Below are positions 17,211-27,400 of a DNA stretch of 64,000 nt, piece by piece. The translations under genes and the position numbers were made by a program. The first letter of the stretch is position 1; each line of letters begins with the position of its first letter. Origin of the DNA: Maritimibacter sp. HL-12 (GTDB taxonomy: Bacteria > Pseudomonadota > Alphaproteobacteria > Rhodobacterales > Rhodobacteraceae); the NCBI RefSeq assembly GCF_900177545.1, contig NZ_FXBQ01000001.1, forward strand, positions 1,196,122-1,260,121. Reading direction: 5' to 3'. The notes below the pieces were generated by a model, which did not search any database, was not told the DNA's origin, and worked only from the letters and a program-made list of their open reading frames with translations.

Positions 17211-18173
17211 CTACTCCGGAACCTCGCGCAGGAACTCCCGGATCGCCGCCAACACCGGCTTGGGGTGTGTATGCGGCAGGGCATGGTCCGCGCCCTCGAT
17301 GACCTCCTGTCGCGCCTGCCGGTTCCACGCCGCGAATTCTCCGAGCGACGACACCGGGATCACCGCATCCTTTTCGGCCCAGATCGCCAGCGTGGGAATA
17401 TACATCGCGCCAATCTCCCGGTGCACCGCCTTGTGCGAGCGGTCAAGCGCGTGGCGCTCGGAGGAGAGGATCGCGGCAAGGTATCCCCGCCGCCGGATCT
17501 CGCGGCGAAGACGCCGCGGCAGATCCTCGATGACGGTCGGCTTCGCGGCATCGGCCCTTGCCGCCCGCATCAGCTGCCACCCGCCAAGAAGCCCCCAGAG
17601 CCAGTTGCCAAGCCGCCCCCAGTCCCGGGCCGTGGCCAGCAAGCGGCCGGGCGTGTAGCTCACCCCGGCGGGCGCGAGCAGGATCAGCCGGTCGACCCGG
17701 TCCGGCTCTTCGGCAGCGAAGGCCGAAGCGATCGCCCCCCCCATCGAGTAGCCCATCAGCGTCACCGGCACCTGTACACCCACCGCATCGAGCAGTTCGC
17801 CCAGCTGGCGGGCATGAAACTCCAGCGTCTGGTTGTCGCGCGGCCGGTCGGAAAAGCCACGCCCGTAGAGATCGTAGCTCAGCACCCGGTAGCGCATCGC
17901 CAACAGGCCACGGATCAGACCGTCAAACACCCATGACGGCGAAGACAGCCCGTGCACCAGCACGAGAATCCGCGTCGAACGTGGCCCGTGCCATTGGTAA
18001 TGCGTATTGCCGGCCGAGAGCTGCGCGAAAGCGCCGGGCGCATCGCCGCGCGCGCGCTCGTTCATCGGCCGACGCAGCGCTTCCATGATCCAGGGCAAGG
18101 CCACGACAAGCGCGGCAAGCGTGATGAAAACGGTGAGAGGTGTGGCAAGGGCCGACATGAATTTGCGTTCCAT
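17211..18173 (-). CDS. Alpha/beta hydrolase with N-terminal membrane anchor
   Basis: About 320 residues. One hydrophobic helix near residues 10-30 (VFITLAALVVALPWIMEAL) anchors an alpha/beta-hydrolase domain: LVHGLSSPSWVF for the oxyanion loop, GYSMGG with the nucleophile serine, WAEKDAVIP for the acid, and DHALPHTHP with the histidine. The substrate is not evident. The start is uncertain: ATGs at 18173 and 18158 are both weakly served. It converges with the MnmC2-like gene, ending four bases after its stop. Confidence 0.85.
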   Translation of the reverse strand: MERKFMSALATPLTVFITLAALVVALPWIMEALRRPMNERARGDAPGAFAQLSAGNTHYQWHGPRSTRILVLVHGLSSPSWVFDGLIRGLLAMRYRVLSYDLYGRGFSDRPRDNQTLEFHARQLGELLDAVGVQVPVTLMGYSMGGAIASAFAAEEPDRVDRLILLAPAGVSYTPGRLLATARDWGRLGNWLWGLLGGWQLMRAARADAAKPTVIEDLPRRLRREIRRRGYLAAILSSERHALDRSHKAVHREIGAMYIPTLAIWAEKDAVIPVSSLGEFAAWNRQARQEVIEGADHALPHTHPKPVLAAIREFLREVPE

Positions 18174-18260
18174 CAGGGTTTCGCAGCGCCGCAACACTAC
18201 CCCGGCGCACCTCGTCACACCACGTTCAACGTCGCGACAATCCGTTTCCCGGCTTCCGCC

Positions 18261-19175
18261 TCAGCGGTTGCGCCATTTTTCGAGGATGTAGCGGCTCGTC
18301 ATCAGATCGAGATGCGCGCCGCCGCCGTTCTTGAACAGTGTTATGTCATCGGCCGACCGCCGGAACGCCCCCGCTTCGATATCATAGAAATCGCCCTGAA
18401 CGTCCGCGCGCGTCACCACACCCTCGTCGAGCGGGATTTTCAACTCGCCGATATGGTCCAGCACCGTGGCGCGGCTGTCCATGAAGATGCGCGCCCGGCG
18501 CAGCGCCTCGTCGTCGGCCTCGCGCATGTCGGCGCGATAGGCACCGATCAGGTCGAGGTGTTGTCCGGGCTGGAGCCACGCGCCCTCGATGATCGGCGCA
18601 CGGGTCATCGTTGCGCAGGTGATGATATCGGCCCCTCGCACCGCGCTTTCCAGATCGGTCGCCACCAGGGTATCGGGGAAATGCGCCGCCATGTCTTCGG
18701 CACCCGCAGGCGACCGGTTCCAAACCTGGAACCGCGCGTTGGGAAAGGCCGCGCCATAGGCTTGCCGGAGCGACCGCGCCACCGTTCCGGCCCCCACGAT
18801 CAGGATGCAATCGCTCTCGGGACGGGCCAGCAGCAAGGCGCCAAGCAGCGAATCGGCCGCCGTTTTCCACTTGGTCGCGAGATGGAAATCGACAATCGCC
18901 TCCAGCGTGCCGTGATCGTCGCTGTAGAGGTTTACGGCACCGTTCACCATCGGCACGTGATCGGCCGGGTTCTCGGGAAAGATCGTCGCCGATTTCACCG
19001 CGATCCCCATCCCGTCGATCCACGCGGCCCGCGAGAGAAGCGTATCGGGTTCGCGGTAGAGAAAGGTATCGCTCACCTCCGCCCTCGGCAGGAGGTGACC
19101 GGCCTTGAAGGCTTCCGTCAACTCGATCCAGTCGAGCAGCGCCTCGGCTTCAAAGGGAATCATCTCGATGCTCAC
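18261..19175 (-). CDS. Ornithine cyclodeaminase/mu-crystallin family protein
   Basis: 304 residues with the family's NAD-binding core: DCILIVGAGTVARSLRQAY near residues 122-140, preceded by the substrate-binding HVPMVNGAVNLYSDDHG segment, and a C-terminal EGVVTRADVQGDFYDIEAG region. Members include ornithine cyclodeaminase, pyrroline-2-carboxylate or ketimine reductases and alanine dehydrogenase, so the substrate stays open. GTG at 19175 is chosen because GGAGG lies seven bases upstream; the longer frame has no such site. Confidence 0.85.
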   Translation of the reverse strand: MSIEMIPFEAEALLDWIELTEAFKAGHLLPRAEVSDTFLYREPDTLLSRAAWIDGMGIAVKSATIFPENPADHVPMVNGAVNLYSDDHGTLEAIVDFHLATKWKTAADSLLGALLLARPESDCILIVGAGTVARSLRQAYGAAFPNARFQVWNRSPAGAEDMAAHFPDTLVATDLESAVRGADIITCATMTRAPIIEGAWLQPGQHLDLIGAYRADMREADDEALRRARIFMDSRATVLDHIGELKIPLDEGVVTRADVQGDFYDIEAGAFRRSADDITLFKNGGGAHLDLMTSRYILEKWRNR

Positions 19176-19381
19176 GCGGCGTCCTCCGCACTTGTCGCCT
19201 TGAATAACGCGAACAACCGTAGCGCCCATGGGCAGGAATGGGAATGCCATTCACCCGGTTGCCATGCGACGCCCGCCGTTACCGTGCGCGGCGCGGTTCA
19301 CCCCAAGGCACCGGGATACCGGCAGTTGCCAAGGCCAACGATTTCCGTTTCAAACGACGCTGAAACAACGGGAGCAACACC

Positions 19382-19759
19382 GTGACGACAACCTGGATCA
19401 CGATCTGCGACACCTGCAAGCGCGACGACTGGGCCGCGCGCGGGCTAGACGAGACCGACGGCGAGCGCCTCGCGTCTCTCGTCGAGGCCGAGGCCGAGGG
19501 CAAGGCGGTCCGGGTTCGGCGCACCTCTTGCCTGATGGGTTGCGATCACTCCTGCAACATCGCCATCCAGGCGGCGGGCAAGCTTTCCTATACCCTGGGT
19601 CGGTTCGAGCCGAGCACGGAAGCGGCGCAAGGCATCGTCGCCTATGCCGAGGGCCATGCCGCAAGCGAGTCCGGCAAGGTGCCCTATCGTGAATGGCCGC
19701 AGGCGGTGAAAGGCCATTTCGTCACCCGCCACCCGCCCCTGCCGGACGAAAGCGCATGA
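19382..19759 (+). CDS. DUF1636 predicted metal-binding protein in the cobalamin block
   Basis: 125 residues with cysteines arranged like a thioredoxin-fold or [2Fe-2S] ferredoxin-like protein: CDTCKRDDW at residues 9-17, CLMGCDHSCNIA near residues 50-61. DUF1636 proteins are known to sit among cobalamin genes, with no established function. The start used is the first codon of MTTTWITICDTC. Its stop overlaps the cobC ATG, so the three genes DUF1636-cobC-cobD appear as one coupled unit. A redox or metal-delivery role would fit but is not shown. Confidence 0.85.
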   Translation: MTTTWITICDTCKRDDWAARGLDETDGERLASLVEAEAEGKAVRVRRTSCLMGCDHSCNIAIQAAGKLSYTLGRFEPSTEAAQGIVAYAEGHAASESGKVPYREWPQAVKGHFVTRHPPLPDESA

Positions 19760-20727
19760 CCGCCCCCGGCGGTGCGCGCGACCACGGCGGCGGGCTCGAT
19801 GCTGCCATCGCCTTGCACGGCGGCACCCGGGAGAACTGGATCGACCTCTCGACCGGGATCAACCCGAGGCCCTACCCGGTGCCCGAAATCCCGCCGACCG
19901 CCTTCACTGCCCTGCCGGATCGCGTCGCCGCCGAGCGGCTTGACGCCGCCGCGCGCGCCTTCTGGATGGTGCCCGAAGGTGCCGCCGTGCTCGCCGCGCC
20001 GGGGGCCTCGTCGCTGATCGCCAATATCCCGCGGCTCGCCCCGGCGGGGCGCGTGCGCATCGTCGAGCGCACCTATAACGAGCACGAAGCGGCGTTTCGC
20101 GCGGCGGGCTGGGAGATTGTCCGCGCCGAACCCGAGCACGCGCACGCCGAGGCGCGCGTTGTGGTGCACCCCAACAATCCCACCGGCAACATGTGGTCGG
20201 GCGACGGCGAACCCGAAACCCGCGCCCTGACCGTGATCGACGAAAGCTTCTGCGACGTGATCCTTGGCGACACCCGGGTGCGCGAATGGAGCCTCAGGCC
20301 CGGCGTCGTGATCCTCAAGTCGCTCGGCAAGTTCTGGGGGCTTGCGGGGGTGCGGCTTGGCTTCGCCATCGGCGACCCGGCCCTGATCGCCCGGCTTGGC
20401 GACATGCTCGGGCCATGGCCTGTTTCGGGCGTGGCCCTGCACGTCGGGCGGGTGGCGCTGGAAGACATGGACTGGGCCAACCGCGCCCGCCAGATCCTCA
20501 ACGTCGAGGTCGCCCGGATGGATGCGCTCGTTCAGGCGCGCGGCGCAGAGGTGATCGGTGGCACCACCCTGTTCCGGCTCTACGAAGTTGACGACGCGGC
20601 CCGTTGGCAGGACCGGCTCGCGCGTGGCAAGGTCTGGTCGCGCGTCTTCCCCTACGCCCCCAACTGGCTGCGCCTCGGCCTGCCGCCGCAAGGCCGCTGG
20701 GACCAACTCGAGGCGGCGCTGAGATGA
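19756..20727 (+). CDS. cobC: Threonine-phosphate decarboxylase (CobC in Pseudomonas naming)
   Basis: PLP enzyme of 323 residues that makes (R)-1-amino-2-propanol O-phosphate, the linker of the cobalamin lower loop. Signatures are WIDLSTGINPRPYP near the N-terminus, HPNNPTGNMW, and the Schiff-base lysine in SLGKFWGLAG (Lys192). Both ends overlap neighbours by four bases (ATGA), DUF1636 before and cobD after. It works directly with CobD, which attaches the linker to the corrin acid. Confidence 0.93.
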   Translation: MTAPGGARDHGGGLDAAIALHGGTRENWIDLSTGINPRPYPVPEIPPTAFTALPDRVAAERLDAAARAFWMVPEGAAVLAAPGASSLIANIPRLAPAGRVRIVERTYNEHEAAFRAAGWEIVRAEPEHAHAEARVVVHPNNPTGNMWSGDGEPETRALTVIDESFCDVILGDTRVREWSLRPGVVILKSLGKFWGLAGVRLGFAIGDPALIARLGDMLGPWPVSGVALHVGRVALEDMDWANRARQILNVEVARMDALVQARGAEVIGGTTLFRLYEVDDAARWQDRLARGKVWSRVFPYAPNWLRLGLPPQGRWDQLEAALR

Positions 20728-21635
20728 GCCTCGCGGCGATCCTCGCGCTGGCCATGGTGATCGACGCGCTGATCGGCGAGCCCGAGCCTCTCTGGTCTCG
20801 CCTGCCGCACCCGGCGGTGCTGATGGGCAAGGCCGTGGGCTGGGCCGATGGCCGGATGAACCACGGCAAGGGCCGCCTCGTCAGCGGCGCTCTGGTGCTG
20901 GTTGCGCTCGTCGCGCTGGCATGGATTGCGGGCGAGCTGATTTCGCAGCTCGGCTGGCTTGCGGAGGCCATCGCGGCGGCGATCCTGCTGGCCCAACGCT
21001 CGCTCGTGGACCATGTCCGCGCGGTCGCCGATGCGCTGCACCTCTCGCTGGAAGACGGGCGCCGCGCGGTGGCGAAGATCGTCGGGCGCGACACCGGCGA
21101 GATGACCGACCCCGAAGTGGCGCGCGCGGCCATCGAATCCGCGGCCGAAAACCTCTCCGACGGGGTGATCGCGCCGGCCTTCTGGTTCCTGCTTCTCGGT
21201 CTGCCGGGCCTCGCTGCCTACAAGATGGTCAACACCGCCGACAGCATGATCGGCTACCGCACCCCCCGGCACGAGCAATTCGGCAAATCCGCCGCCCGGC
21301 TTGACGACGTGCTGAACTGGCTGCCCGCGCGGATCACCGCCCTCCTGCTCTTTCTTACCCGCCACCGCCCCGGCGGCTGGGCCATCGTCCGGCGCGACGC
21401 GGGCAAGCACCGCTCGCCGAACGCCGGCTGGCCCGAGGCGGCCATGGCCGTGGGCCTCGGTGTGGCGCTCTCCGGTCCGCGCCGCTATCACGGCGCGCAG
21501 GTGGATTATCCTTTCGTCAACGAAACCGGCGCGCATGAGATCGGTCCTTCGGAAATCGACGCCGCTGCCGCCTCGCTCTGGCGGGCCTGGGGCGCGGCGC
21601 TCGGGCTTGTGATCCTGATCGTCGTTGTTTCGTGA
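20724..21635 (+). CDS. cobD: Adenosylcobinamide-phosphate synthase CobD/CbiB
   Basis: 303-residue integral membrane protein that attaches the aminopropanol (phosphate) arm to adenosylcobyric acid. Family marks: DALIGEPEPLWSRLPHPAVLMG near residues 13-34, ESAAENLSDGVIAPAFW, KMVNTADSMIGYR, and HRSPNAGWPEAAMA. Several hydrophobic helices span the protein, with the hydrophobic end VILIVVVS. The ATG overlaps the cobC stop. It is the last gene of this block. Confidence 0.95.
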   Translation: MSLAAILALAMVIDALIGEPEPLWSRLPHPAVLMGKAVGWADGRMNHGKGRLVSGALVLVALVALAWIAGELISQLGWLAEAIAAAILLAQRSLVDHVRAVADALHLSLEDGRRAVAKIVGRDTGEMTDPEVARAAIESAAENLSDGVIAPAFWFLLLGLPGLAAYKMVNTADSMIGYRTPRHEQFGKSAARLDDVLNWLPARITALLLFLTRHRPGGWAIVRRDAGKHRSPNAGWPEAAMAVGLGVALSGPRRYHGAQVDYPFVNETGAHEIGPSEIDAAAASLWRAWGAALGLVILIVVVS

Positions 21636-21680
21636 AATTCTCCTGCTAGTCTCACCCCCGGACCAGTCACAGGGGACCCC

Positions 21681-22883
21681 ATGCGCAATTTTCTTTCAGC
21701 CATTGTCTTGAGCCTTTCCACCACCGGTGCCTTCGCGGCGGGCGCGGGCGAGATCCCGGCACCGATCATCCAGTGCGGCGGCTCGTTTTCTTCCTTCGTT
21801 GACCGGATGAAAGATCTCGCCGTCAGCCGGGGCACCGACCGTGCCACCGTCGATCGTTTCTTCGCCTCGGTGCAGCAGGACCAACGCACGCTCGGGGCCG
21901 ATCGGGCGCAGGGCATCTTCAACACCGGGTTCATCGACTTCTCGCGCAAGCTGATCTCGCAGAACCGGATCGACAACGGGCGCGCGCGGCTCAACCAGTA
22001 CAAATCCATCTTCGACAGCATCGAGCGCCAGTTCGGCGTCAGCCGCGGCGTGCTCACCGCCTTCTGGGCCTTCGAGACCGATTTCGGTGCCTTCCAGGGC
22101 GATTTCAACACGCTGAATTCGCTGATGACCCTGAGCCATGATTGCCGCCGGCCGGGGCTGTTCCAGCCACAGGTGCTCGCCGCACTTGAACTCTACAAGA
22201 ACGACGATTTCTCGCCCACCAACACCACCGGTGCCTGGGCGGGCGAGATCGGCATGGTGCAGATGCTGCCCGGCGACATCCTCGAAAGCGGCATCGACGG
22301 CGACGGCGACGGACATGTGACGCTGAAAACCTCCGCCCCCGATGCGCTGATGTCGGGGGCCAACATGCTGCGCAAGCTCGGCTGGCGCGCGGGCGAGCCC
22401 TGGCTTCAGGAGGTGGTGCTGCCGCAGGGCTTCGACTTCTCGAAATCCGGCACCCAGACCAAGCTGCCTGTCAGCCAATGGGCCGAGATGGGGGTTGCCC
22501 CGCGCAACGGATCCTTCGCATCGAGCGGGGCGCGGGCCTCGATCCTCGTCCCGCAGGGCCATGGCGGCCCAGCCTTCATCGCCTACCCGAACTTCGACGT
22601 GTTCTTCGAGTGGAACCAGAGCTTCACCTACGTGCTCACTGCGGCCTATTTCGCCACCCGTCTGGAAGGCGCACCGGTCTACGACGCAGGCAATCCCGGC
22701 GCGGTGCTGTCGGGCAGCCAGATGAAGGCACTGCAGCAGAAATTGCAGGCGCGCGGCCATGACGTGGGCGGGATCGACGGCATTCTCGGGGCAGGAACCC
22801 GGGCGGCGGTGCAGGCAGAACAGGCCCGCCTCGGGCTTGTGCCCGACGCCTGGCCCACCGCCGAGTTGCTTAACCGGCTGTGA
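21681..22883 (+). CDS. Lytic murein transglycosylase, MltB-like, with peptidoglycan-binding domain
   Basis: 400 residues with an N-terminal Sec signal (ends near AFAAGA). The SLT_2 catalytic domain is seen in AFWAFETDFGAFQGDFNT, with Glu in the usual MltB position, and in AWAGEIGMVQMLPGDI. A C-terminal PG_binding_1 domain (LSGSQMKALQQKLQARGHDVGGIDGILGAGTR) follows. It cuts glycan strands in the periplasm. It stands alone after cobD, 45 bases downstream, and probably has its own promoter. Confidence 0.93.
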   Translation: MRNFLSAIVLSLSTTGAFAAGAGEIPAPIIQCGGSFSSFVDRMKDLAVSRGTDRATVDRFFASVQQDQRTLGADRAQGIFNTGFIDFSRKLISQNRIDNGRARLNQYKSIFDSIERQFGVSRGVLTAFWAFETDFGAFQGDFNTLNSLMTLSHDCRRPGLFQPQVLAALELYKNDDFSPTNTTGAWAGEIGMVQMLPGDILESGIDGDGDGHVTLKTSAPDALMSGANMLRKLGWRAGEPWLQEVVLPQGFDFSKSGTQTKLPVSQWAEMGVAPRNGSFASSGARASILVPQGHGGPAFIAYPNFDVFFEWNQSFTYVLTAAYFATRLEGAPVYDAGNPGAVLSGSQMKALQQKLQARGHDVGGIDGILGAGTRAAVQAEQARLGLVPDAWPTAELLNRL

Positions 22884-22949
22884 GACGCCAAAGGCCGTGA
22901 ATGCAGCCGCAAGTATTGTCGTCGCGCGCCTTCCCTTGGCATCATCCGA

Positions 22950-22996
22950 AAGGGTGTCTCGTCCGAAAACGCGGGACGAACTTGAAAAACACCCTT
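22950..22996. repeat. Nested inverted repeat
   Basis: AAGGGTGT (22950-22957) pairs with ACACCCTT (22989-22996), and inside it CGTCC (22960-22964) pairs with GGACG (22974-22978). It ends 35 bases before the gene at 23032. No T-run follows on either strand, so an operator or leader structure is more likely than a terminator. Confidence 0.45.
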
Positions 22997-23031
22997 AAGA
23001 AGAAGGGAACACCGACGAAAGCGAGGCAGGT

Positions 23032-23865
23032 TTGGACGGCGAAGTGGCACAAGTGGCGGCACTGGTGATCTCGGCAAATTACCGGCTCACGCACCCCGAC
23101 GACCCGATGCGCTGGTTCGCCACCCAGCGGGCCTTCGCACGCTGCGGGTCGATCAGCTTCGATCTTGCAGCCAAACGTCGGCGCCAGAAACCCACCCTCG
23201 TGCCGATGGCCGAAACCCCGCCTGCCTGGCTCGATCAACTCGCCCGCTCCGGCACCGCCCGGGTGCTGCTGGGCTTCGAGCGGCAGGACGAAGAAGTGAT
23301 CCCCGGCGAAACCATTCCCGACCGGATCGCGGCCGGGTTTGCCGGTGGCGGCAGCCTCTGGACGATGACCACCGAAACCGACGATGGCCGCGCCCTCGGC
23401 TGGCGCGCGGCGTGGAAAGCCGCCTATCCTTCGGCCCGCGACGGTCGGATCTGGGCGGTGCGCTACACCGCAACCGCCGCCACGCCGCAGCCGCCGGGAC
23501 GCGACGTGGAGTCGGCAACCACCGAGTTGCGCCACGCGCTCGCCGAGATGAGCGAGTTTGCATGGTCGCATGACGTGAAAGAAGCCAACATGCGCTTCAC
23601 TTCAGCGCTTGCCCTTCTCGAAGGCGCACCCGATCCGATGCCGATTGCACACCCCGAGGGGCCCGCCAACACGCTTTCGGAACCCGCCCGCCGCCTGCTC
23701 GACGCCGCCCAGCGCGGCTGGATGTTCGACAACATGGAGCTTTGGGGCCGCCTCAAGCTGGACGAGCCACAATGGCGCGACCACGCCCGCCGCGCGGAAG
23801 CGCTTTACGACGCGGTGACCGCGGCTGTTGTGGCGGCGGTCAATTCTTCCGCGCCACCGCGCTGA
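23032..23865 (+). CDS. Conserved-looking protein of unknown function
   Basis: 277 residues, cytoplasmic, Trp- and Arg-rich, no signal peptide or membrane helix. I recognise no domain. The TTG start is supported by GAGG a few bases upstream; the frame has no ATG until residue 26. Codon use matches the neighbours and the frame is free of stops over 834 bases, so I take it as a real gene. It converges with the YbjN-like gene and ends directly next to it. Confidence 0.75.
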   Translation: MDGEVAQVAALVISANYRLTHPDDPMRWFATQRAFARCGSISFDLAAKRRRQKPTLVPMAETPPAWLDQLARSGTARVLLGFERQDEEVIPGETIPDRIAAGFAGGGSLWTMTTETDDGRALGWRAAWKAAYPSARDGRIWAVRYTATAATPQPPGRDVESATTELRHALAEMSEFAWSHDVKEANMRFTSALALLEGAPDPMPIAHPEGPANTLSEPARRLLDAAQRGWMFDNMELWGRLKLDEPQWRDHARRAEALYDAVTAAVVAAVNSSAPPR

Positions 23866-24339
23866 TCACCCGGAGATGAAAGCCCCGAACTCGGCCTGTC
23901 GGTCGAGCCAGAGATTGAACAGGTCGCGAAAGTCGCGGGCCGAAATGCCATCGAGAATCGTGGCGATGTCCATCTCGATCCGGGCGACATCGTCTTCCAT
24001 ACGGTAGGCGCGGGTGAACCGGCGCTCGCCGGAATTCCAGTCGTTGAGCTTTTCGAGTGAAACCGGCCCATCGAGTTTGAACCCGGCAAAGAACTGCACC
24101 GCAAGGCAATCCCTGTTTTCGACGCAATCATAGAAGAACAATAGCTTTTTCTCGCCCTCGTGGAGGAACTCGATCAGCGGATCACCCGCCACATCGACGG
24201 TCAATTGCGCAGAAACGCCCTCGGCCACGAAAAAGTCCATGAAGGTTTGCGGGTTGGACGCCAGCAGCGGGTCGGCCCGTGCCGCGCTGCCGAGCACGGC
24301 CACCGATACGGCGGCGGCGATCACGAGTTTCCTGACCAT
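23866..24339 (-). CDS. Exported YbjN-domain protein
   Basis: 157 residues with a cleavable signal peptide (MVRKLVIAAAVSVAVLGSAARA). The mature part has the YbjN-like alpha/beta pattern: AQLTVDVAGDPLIEF, KKLLFFYDC, then LEKLNDWNSGERRFTRAYRMEDD. YbjN proteins are often called sensory transduction regulators, but a type III chaperone-like fold is all that is well supported. Two cysteines (CVENRDC) could form a disulphide in the periplasm. It lies downstream of smc's end in reverse order and converges with the gene at 23032. Confidence 0.72.
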   Translation of the reverse strand: MVRKLVIAAAVSVAVLGSAARADPLLASNPQTFMDFFVAEGVSAQLTVDVAGDPLIEFLHEGEKKLLFFYDCVENRDCLAVQFFAGFKLDGPVSLEKLNDWNSGERRFTRAYRMEDDVARIEMDIATILDGISARDFRDLFNLWLDRQAEFGAFISG

Positions 24340-24404
24340 CGGGTTCCCCCCTCCTGAAAACGCTCAAAGGATAGGCCGATCAGGACCGCCGTCGCTGATC
24401 TGAA

Positions 24405-27400
24405 TCATGCCACCAGCGTTTCGGCCTTCTTGAGATCGACGCTGACGAGCTGGCTCACGCCCTGCTCGCCCATGGTCACCCCGAACAACCGGTCCATCCG
24501 CGCCATCGTCACCGCGTGGTGCGTGATGATCAGGAAGCGGGTGTCGGTGCGGCGGGTCATTTCGTCGAGCAGGTCGCAAAACCGGGTCACGTTGGCATCG
24601 TCGAGCGGGGCATCGACCTCGTCGAGCACGCAGATCGGGGCGGGGTTGGCGAGGAACACCGCGAAGATCAGCGCCAGCGCCGTGAGGGTCTGCTCACCGC
24701 CCGAAAGCAGGCTCAGCGTCGAGAGCTTCTTGCCCGGCGGCTGGCACATGATTTCCAGCCCTGCCTCCAGCGGGTCATCGCTTTCCACCAGCACGAGGTT
24801 CGCCTCGCCGCCGCCGAAAAGGTGGGTGAACAGGAGACCAAAACTGGCGTTGACCTGCTCGAAGGCGGTGAGCAGGCGTTCGCGCCCTTCCCGGTTGAGC
24901 GAGGCGATCCCCGCCCGCAGCTTCTTGATCGCTTCTTCGAGATCGTTCTTTTCGTGCACGAGATTGTCGTGCTCTTCCTGAACCTCGCGGGCATCTTCCT
25001 CGGCGCGCAGGTTGACCGCGCCGAGTGCATCGCGCTGGCGCTTGAGGCGGTTCACGTCATGCTCGATCTGGTCCGAAGAAGGCATCTTGTCGGGGTCTTC
25101 GCCAAGGCTTTCGAGCAGGCCCTCGGGCGTGGTTTCCTGATCCTCCGAGATCCGCTCGGCAGCATAGGCCACGGTTTCGCGCGCGGCATCGGCGCGCGCC
25201 TCGGCCCTCGCGCGGGCTTCGCGCGCCTCGCCGGCCCGGCGCTCGGCATCGCGTTCTTCTCCCATCGCGGCGCGCAACGCGCCTTCCGCGCCGGTCAGCA
25301 TGTCGAGCGCCTTGGCGCGGCGCGCTTCGGCATTGGCGATCTCGCGGGCCAGTTCCTCCCGCTTGGCGGCCAATTCGGCGGGGGCCGCGGTGGCCTCCTT
25401 CAACTCGGCCTCCGACCCGGTCTTGCGCTCGGCCAGTTCCGCGATCCGCCTGCCCGCGGTCTCCAGCCGGTGACGCCAGCCGGAGATTTCCTTGGTCACC
25501 TCCTGCGCCCGCTTCACCCGCGCCTCGCCTTCGCGGCGGATCTCGTCATGCGCCGAGCGCCGGGCGAGCATCGTCATCCGCGACGCCTCGACGGTGAGCT
25601 TCACGTCCTCGACCTCGACGCGCGCGGCATCGAGATCGCCAAGCCCGGCCAGCGCCGCCTCGGCTTCCTTGAGCCGGGCGCGCGCGGCCAGCGCCTCTTC
25701 CTCGTTGCGGGTCACGGCAAGGCGCAGGTTTTCGAGCTTGCCCGCCGCGAGGTTGCTGTCGGCCTCGGCGCGGCTCAGCGCGCGGGCGCCTTCGGCCATC
25801 GCGCGGTCGGCCTCGCGGCGCGCCTCGCGCGCGGCGCGGTCGGCCTCGGTGGCGCGGGCAAGGTCGTCGCGCAGCGTCTCGTGGGCGCGCATCGCGCCAT
25901 CGGCCCGGGCGCTAGCACGTTCCAGTTCCTGCTTGAGCCCTTCAAGGCGGTTGAGCTGTTCGAGCCTGAGCGCTGCCGTCGAGGGCGCATCCTCGGCACC
26001 GGCGCGGAATCCGTCCCAGCGCCACAGGTCGCCCTCGCGCGAAACCAGCCGCTGCCCCGGCTTCAGCGCCGCTTGCAGCCGCGCCCCGTCTTCCGGCGCG
26101 ACCAGACCGACCTGCGCCATCCGCCGGGCAAGCACCTCGGGCACCGTGACGTGATTGCTGAGCGCCGTGACGCCGTCGGGCAGGGTCTGCGGCTGTGAGT
26201 AGCCGGGCATCAGCGCCCAGCCGGACGCGGCATCCTCCGCCACCGCCGGCGCGCGCAGATCGTCGGCCAGTGCCGCGCCCAGAGCCTTCTCGTAGCCCGG
26301 CGCGACCCGCAGCATGTCGATCACCTGCCCACCCTCTCGGGTGTCGCGCTCCAAGAGCTTGGCCAGCGCCATCACCTCGGCGCGCAGGGCATTCGCTTCG
26401 CCCTCGGCCTCCGACCGCTCGGCGCGAGCATCGGCCTCGCGCGCCTGCGCCGTGCCGCGCGCTTCGTCCGCTGCCACCAACGCCGCCTCGGCTGCCTCGG
26501 CCCGTGCCGCCGCCTCGGCCTGCGCGGCCTCTGCGGTGGCAAATTGCGCCCGGGCCGTCGCCAGCGCCGTCGCCGCCTCGTTCATCGCCACGCGGGCCCG
26601 CTCGGCTTCGGCCTCGCTCTTCTCCAGCGTCTTGCGGTTGTCATCCAGCAGCCGCTGCGCCGATTGATGGCGCGCGGCGAGGCGGGCGACATCCTCCGTC
26701 AACTGAGACAGCGCATCCTCGCGCTCGGCGAGGACGCGCTTGGCCTCGCGCGCCGCTTCCGACGCCGCCTCGAGCCGCGCCTCGTGCCCCTCGCCCGCCT
26801 TGGCAAGTTCGCGGGCTTCCCAGTCCAGCCGCTCGATCGTTTCGCCCGCATCGCGGTTGAGCGCCTCTTCGCGGTCCATGTCGCGTTCAAGCTGGGCGAT
26901 CCTCGCCTTCAGCGTGTCGATGCGGCCCTGCGCCTGCGCCTCCTGGTCGGCCAACTGGTCACGCCCAACCTGAAGACGCTGGAGCACCGCCGCCGCGATC
27001 GCCTCTTCTTCGCGCAGCGGCGGCAAACGATCTTCCGCCGCCTGCCGGGTCTTTGCCGCACTGCGCGACGCGGTCTCGGCTTCCGCCGCCTCCTTCGCGC
27101 GCTCGGTCAGCGCCTGGTCCGCCGCCAGCCGCGCCTCGTCGGCCTCGCGCCAGCGCCGGTAGAGCAACAGCCCCTCCGCCTTGCGCAATTCTGCCCCGAT
27201 CGCGCGATAGCGCTGCGCCTGCCTCGCCTGCCGGGCAAGTTGGGCCAACTGGCCTGCAAGCTGTTCGATCACGTCATCGACCCGAGTGAGGTTCGCCTCG
27301 GTGCCCCTGAGCTTCAGCTCGGCCTCGTGACGGCGCTGGTAGAGCCCCGAGATGCCCGCCGCTTCCTCGAGAATGCGGCGCCGGTTCTTCGGCTTGGCAT

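Noticed and set aside
19176-19381. Possible second cobalamin riboswitch before DUF1636-cobC-cobD
   Set aside because: No B12 box and no CCCGC-ACTGT core could be found in this gap.
24516-26198. 560-residue plus-strand ORF opposite smc
   Set aside because: Antisense to the SMC coiled coil, whose GC-rich third positions keep stops out.
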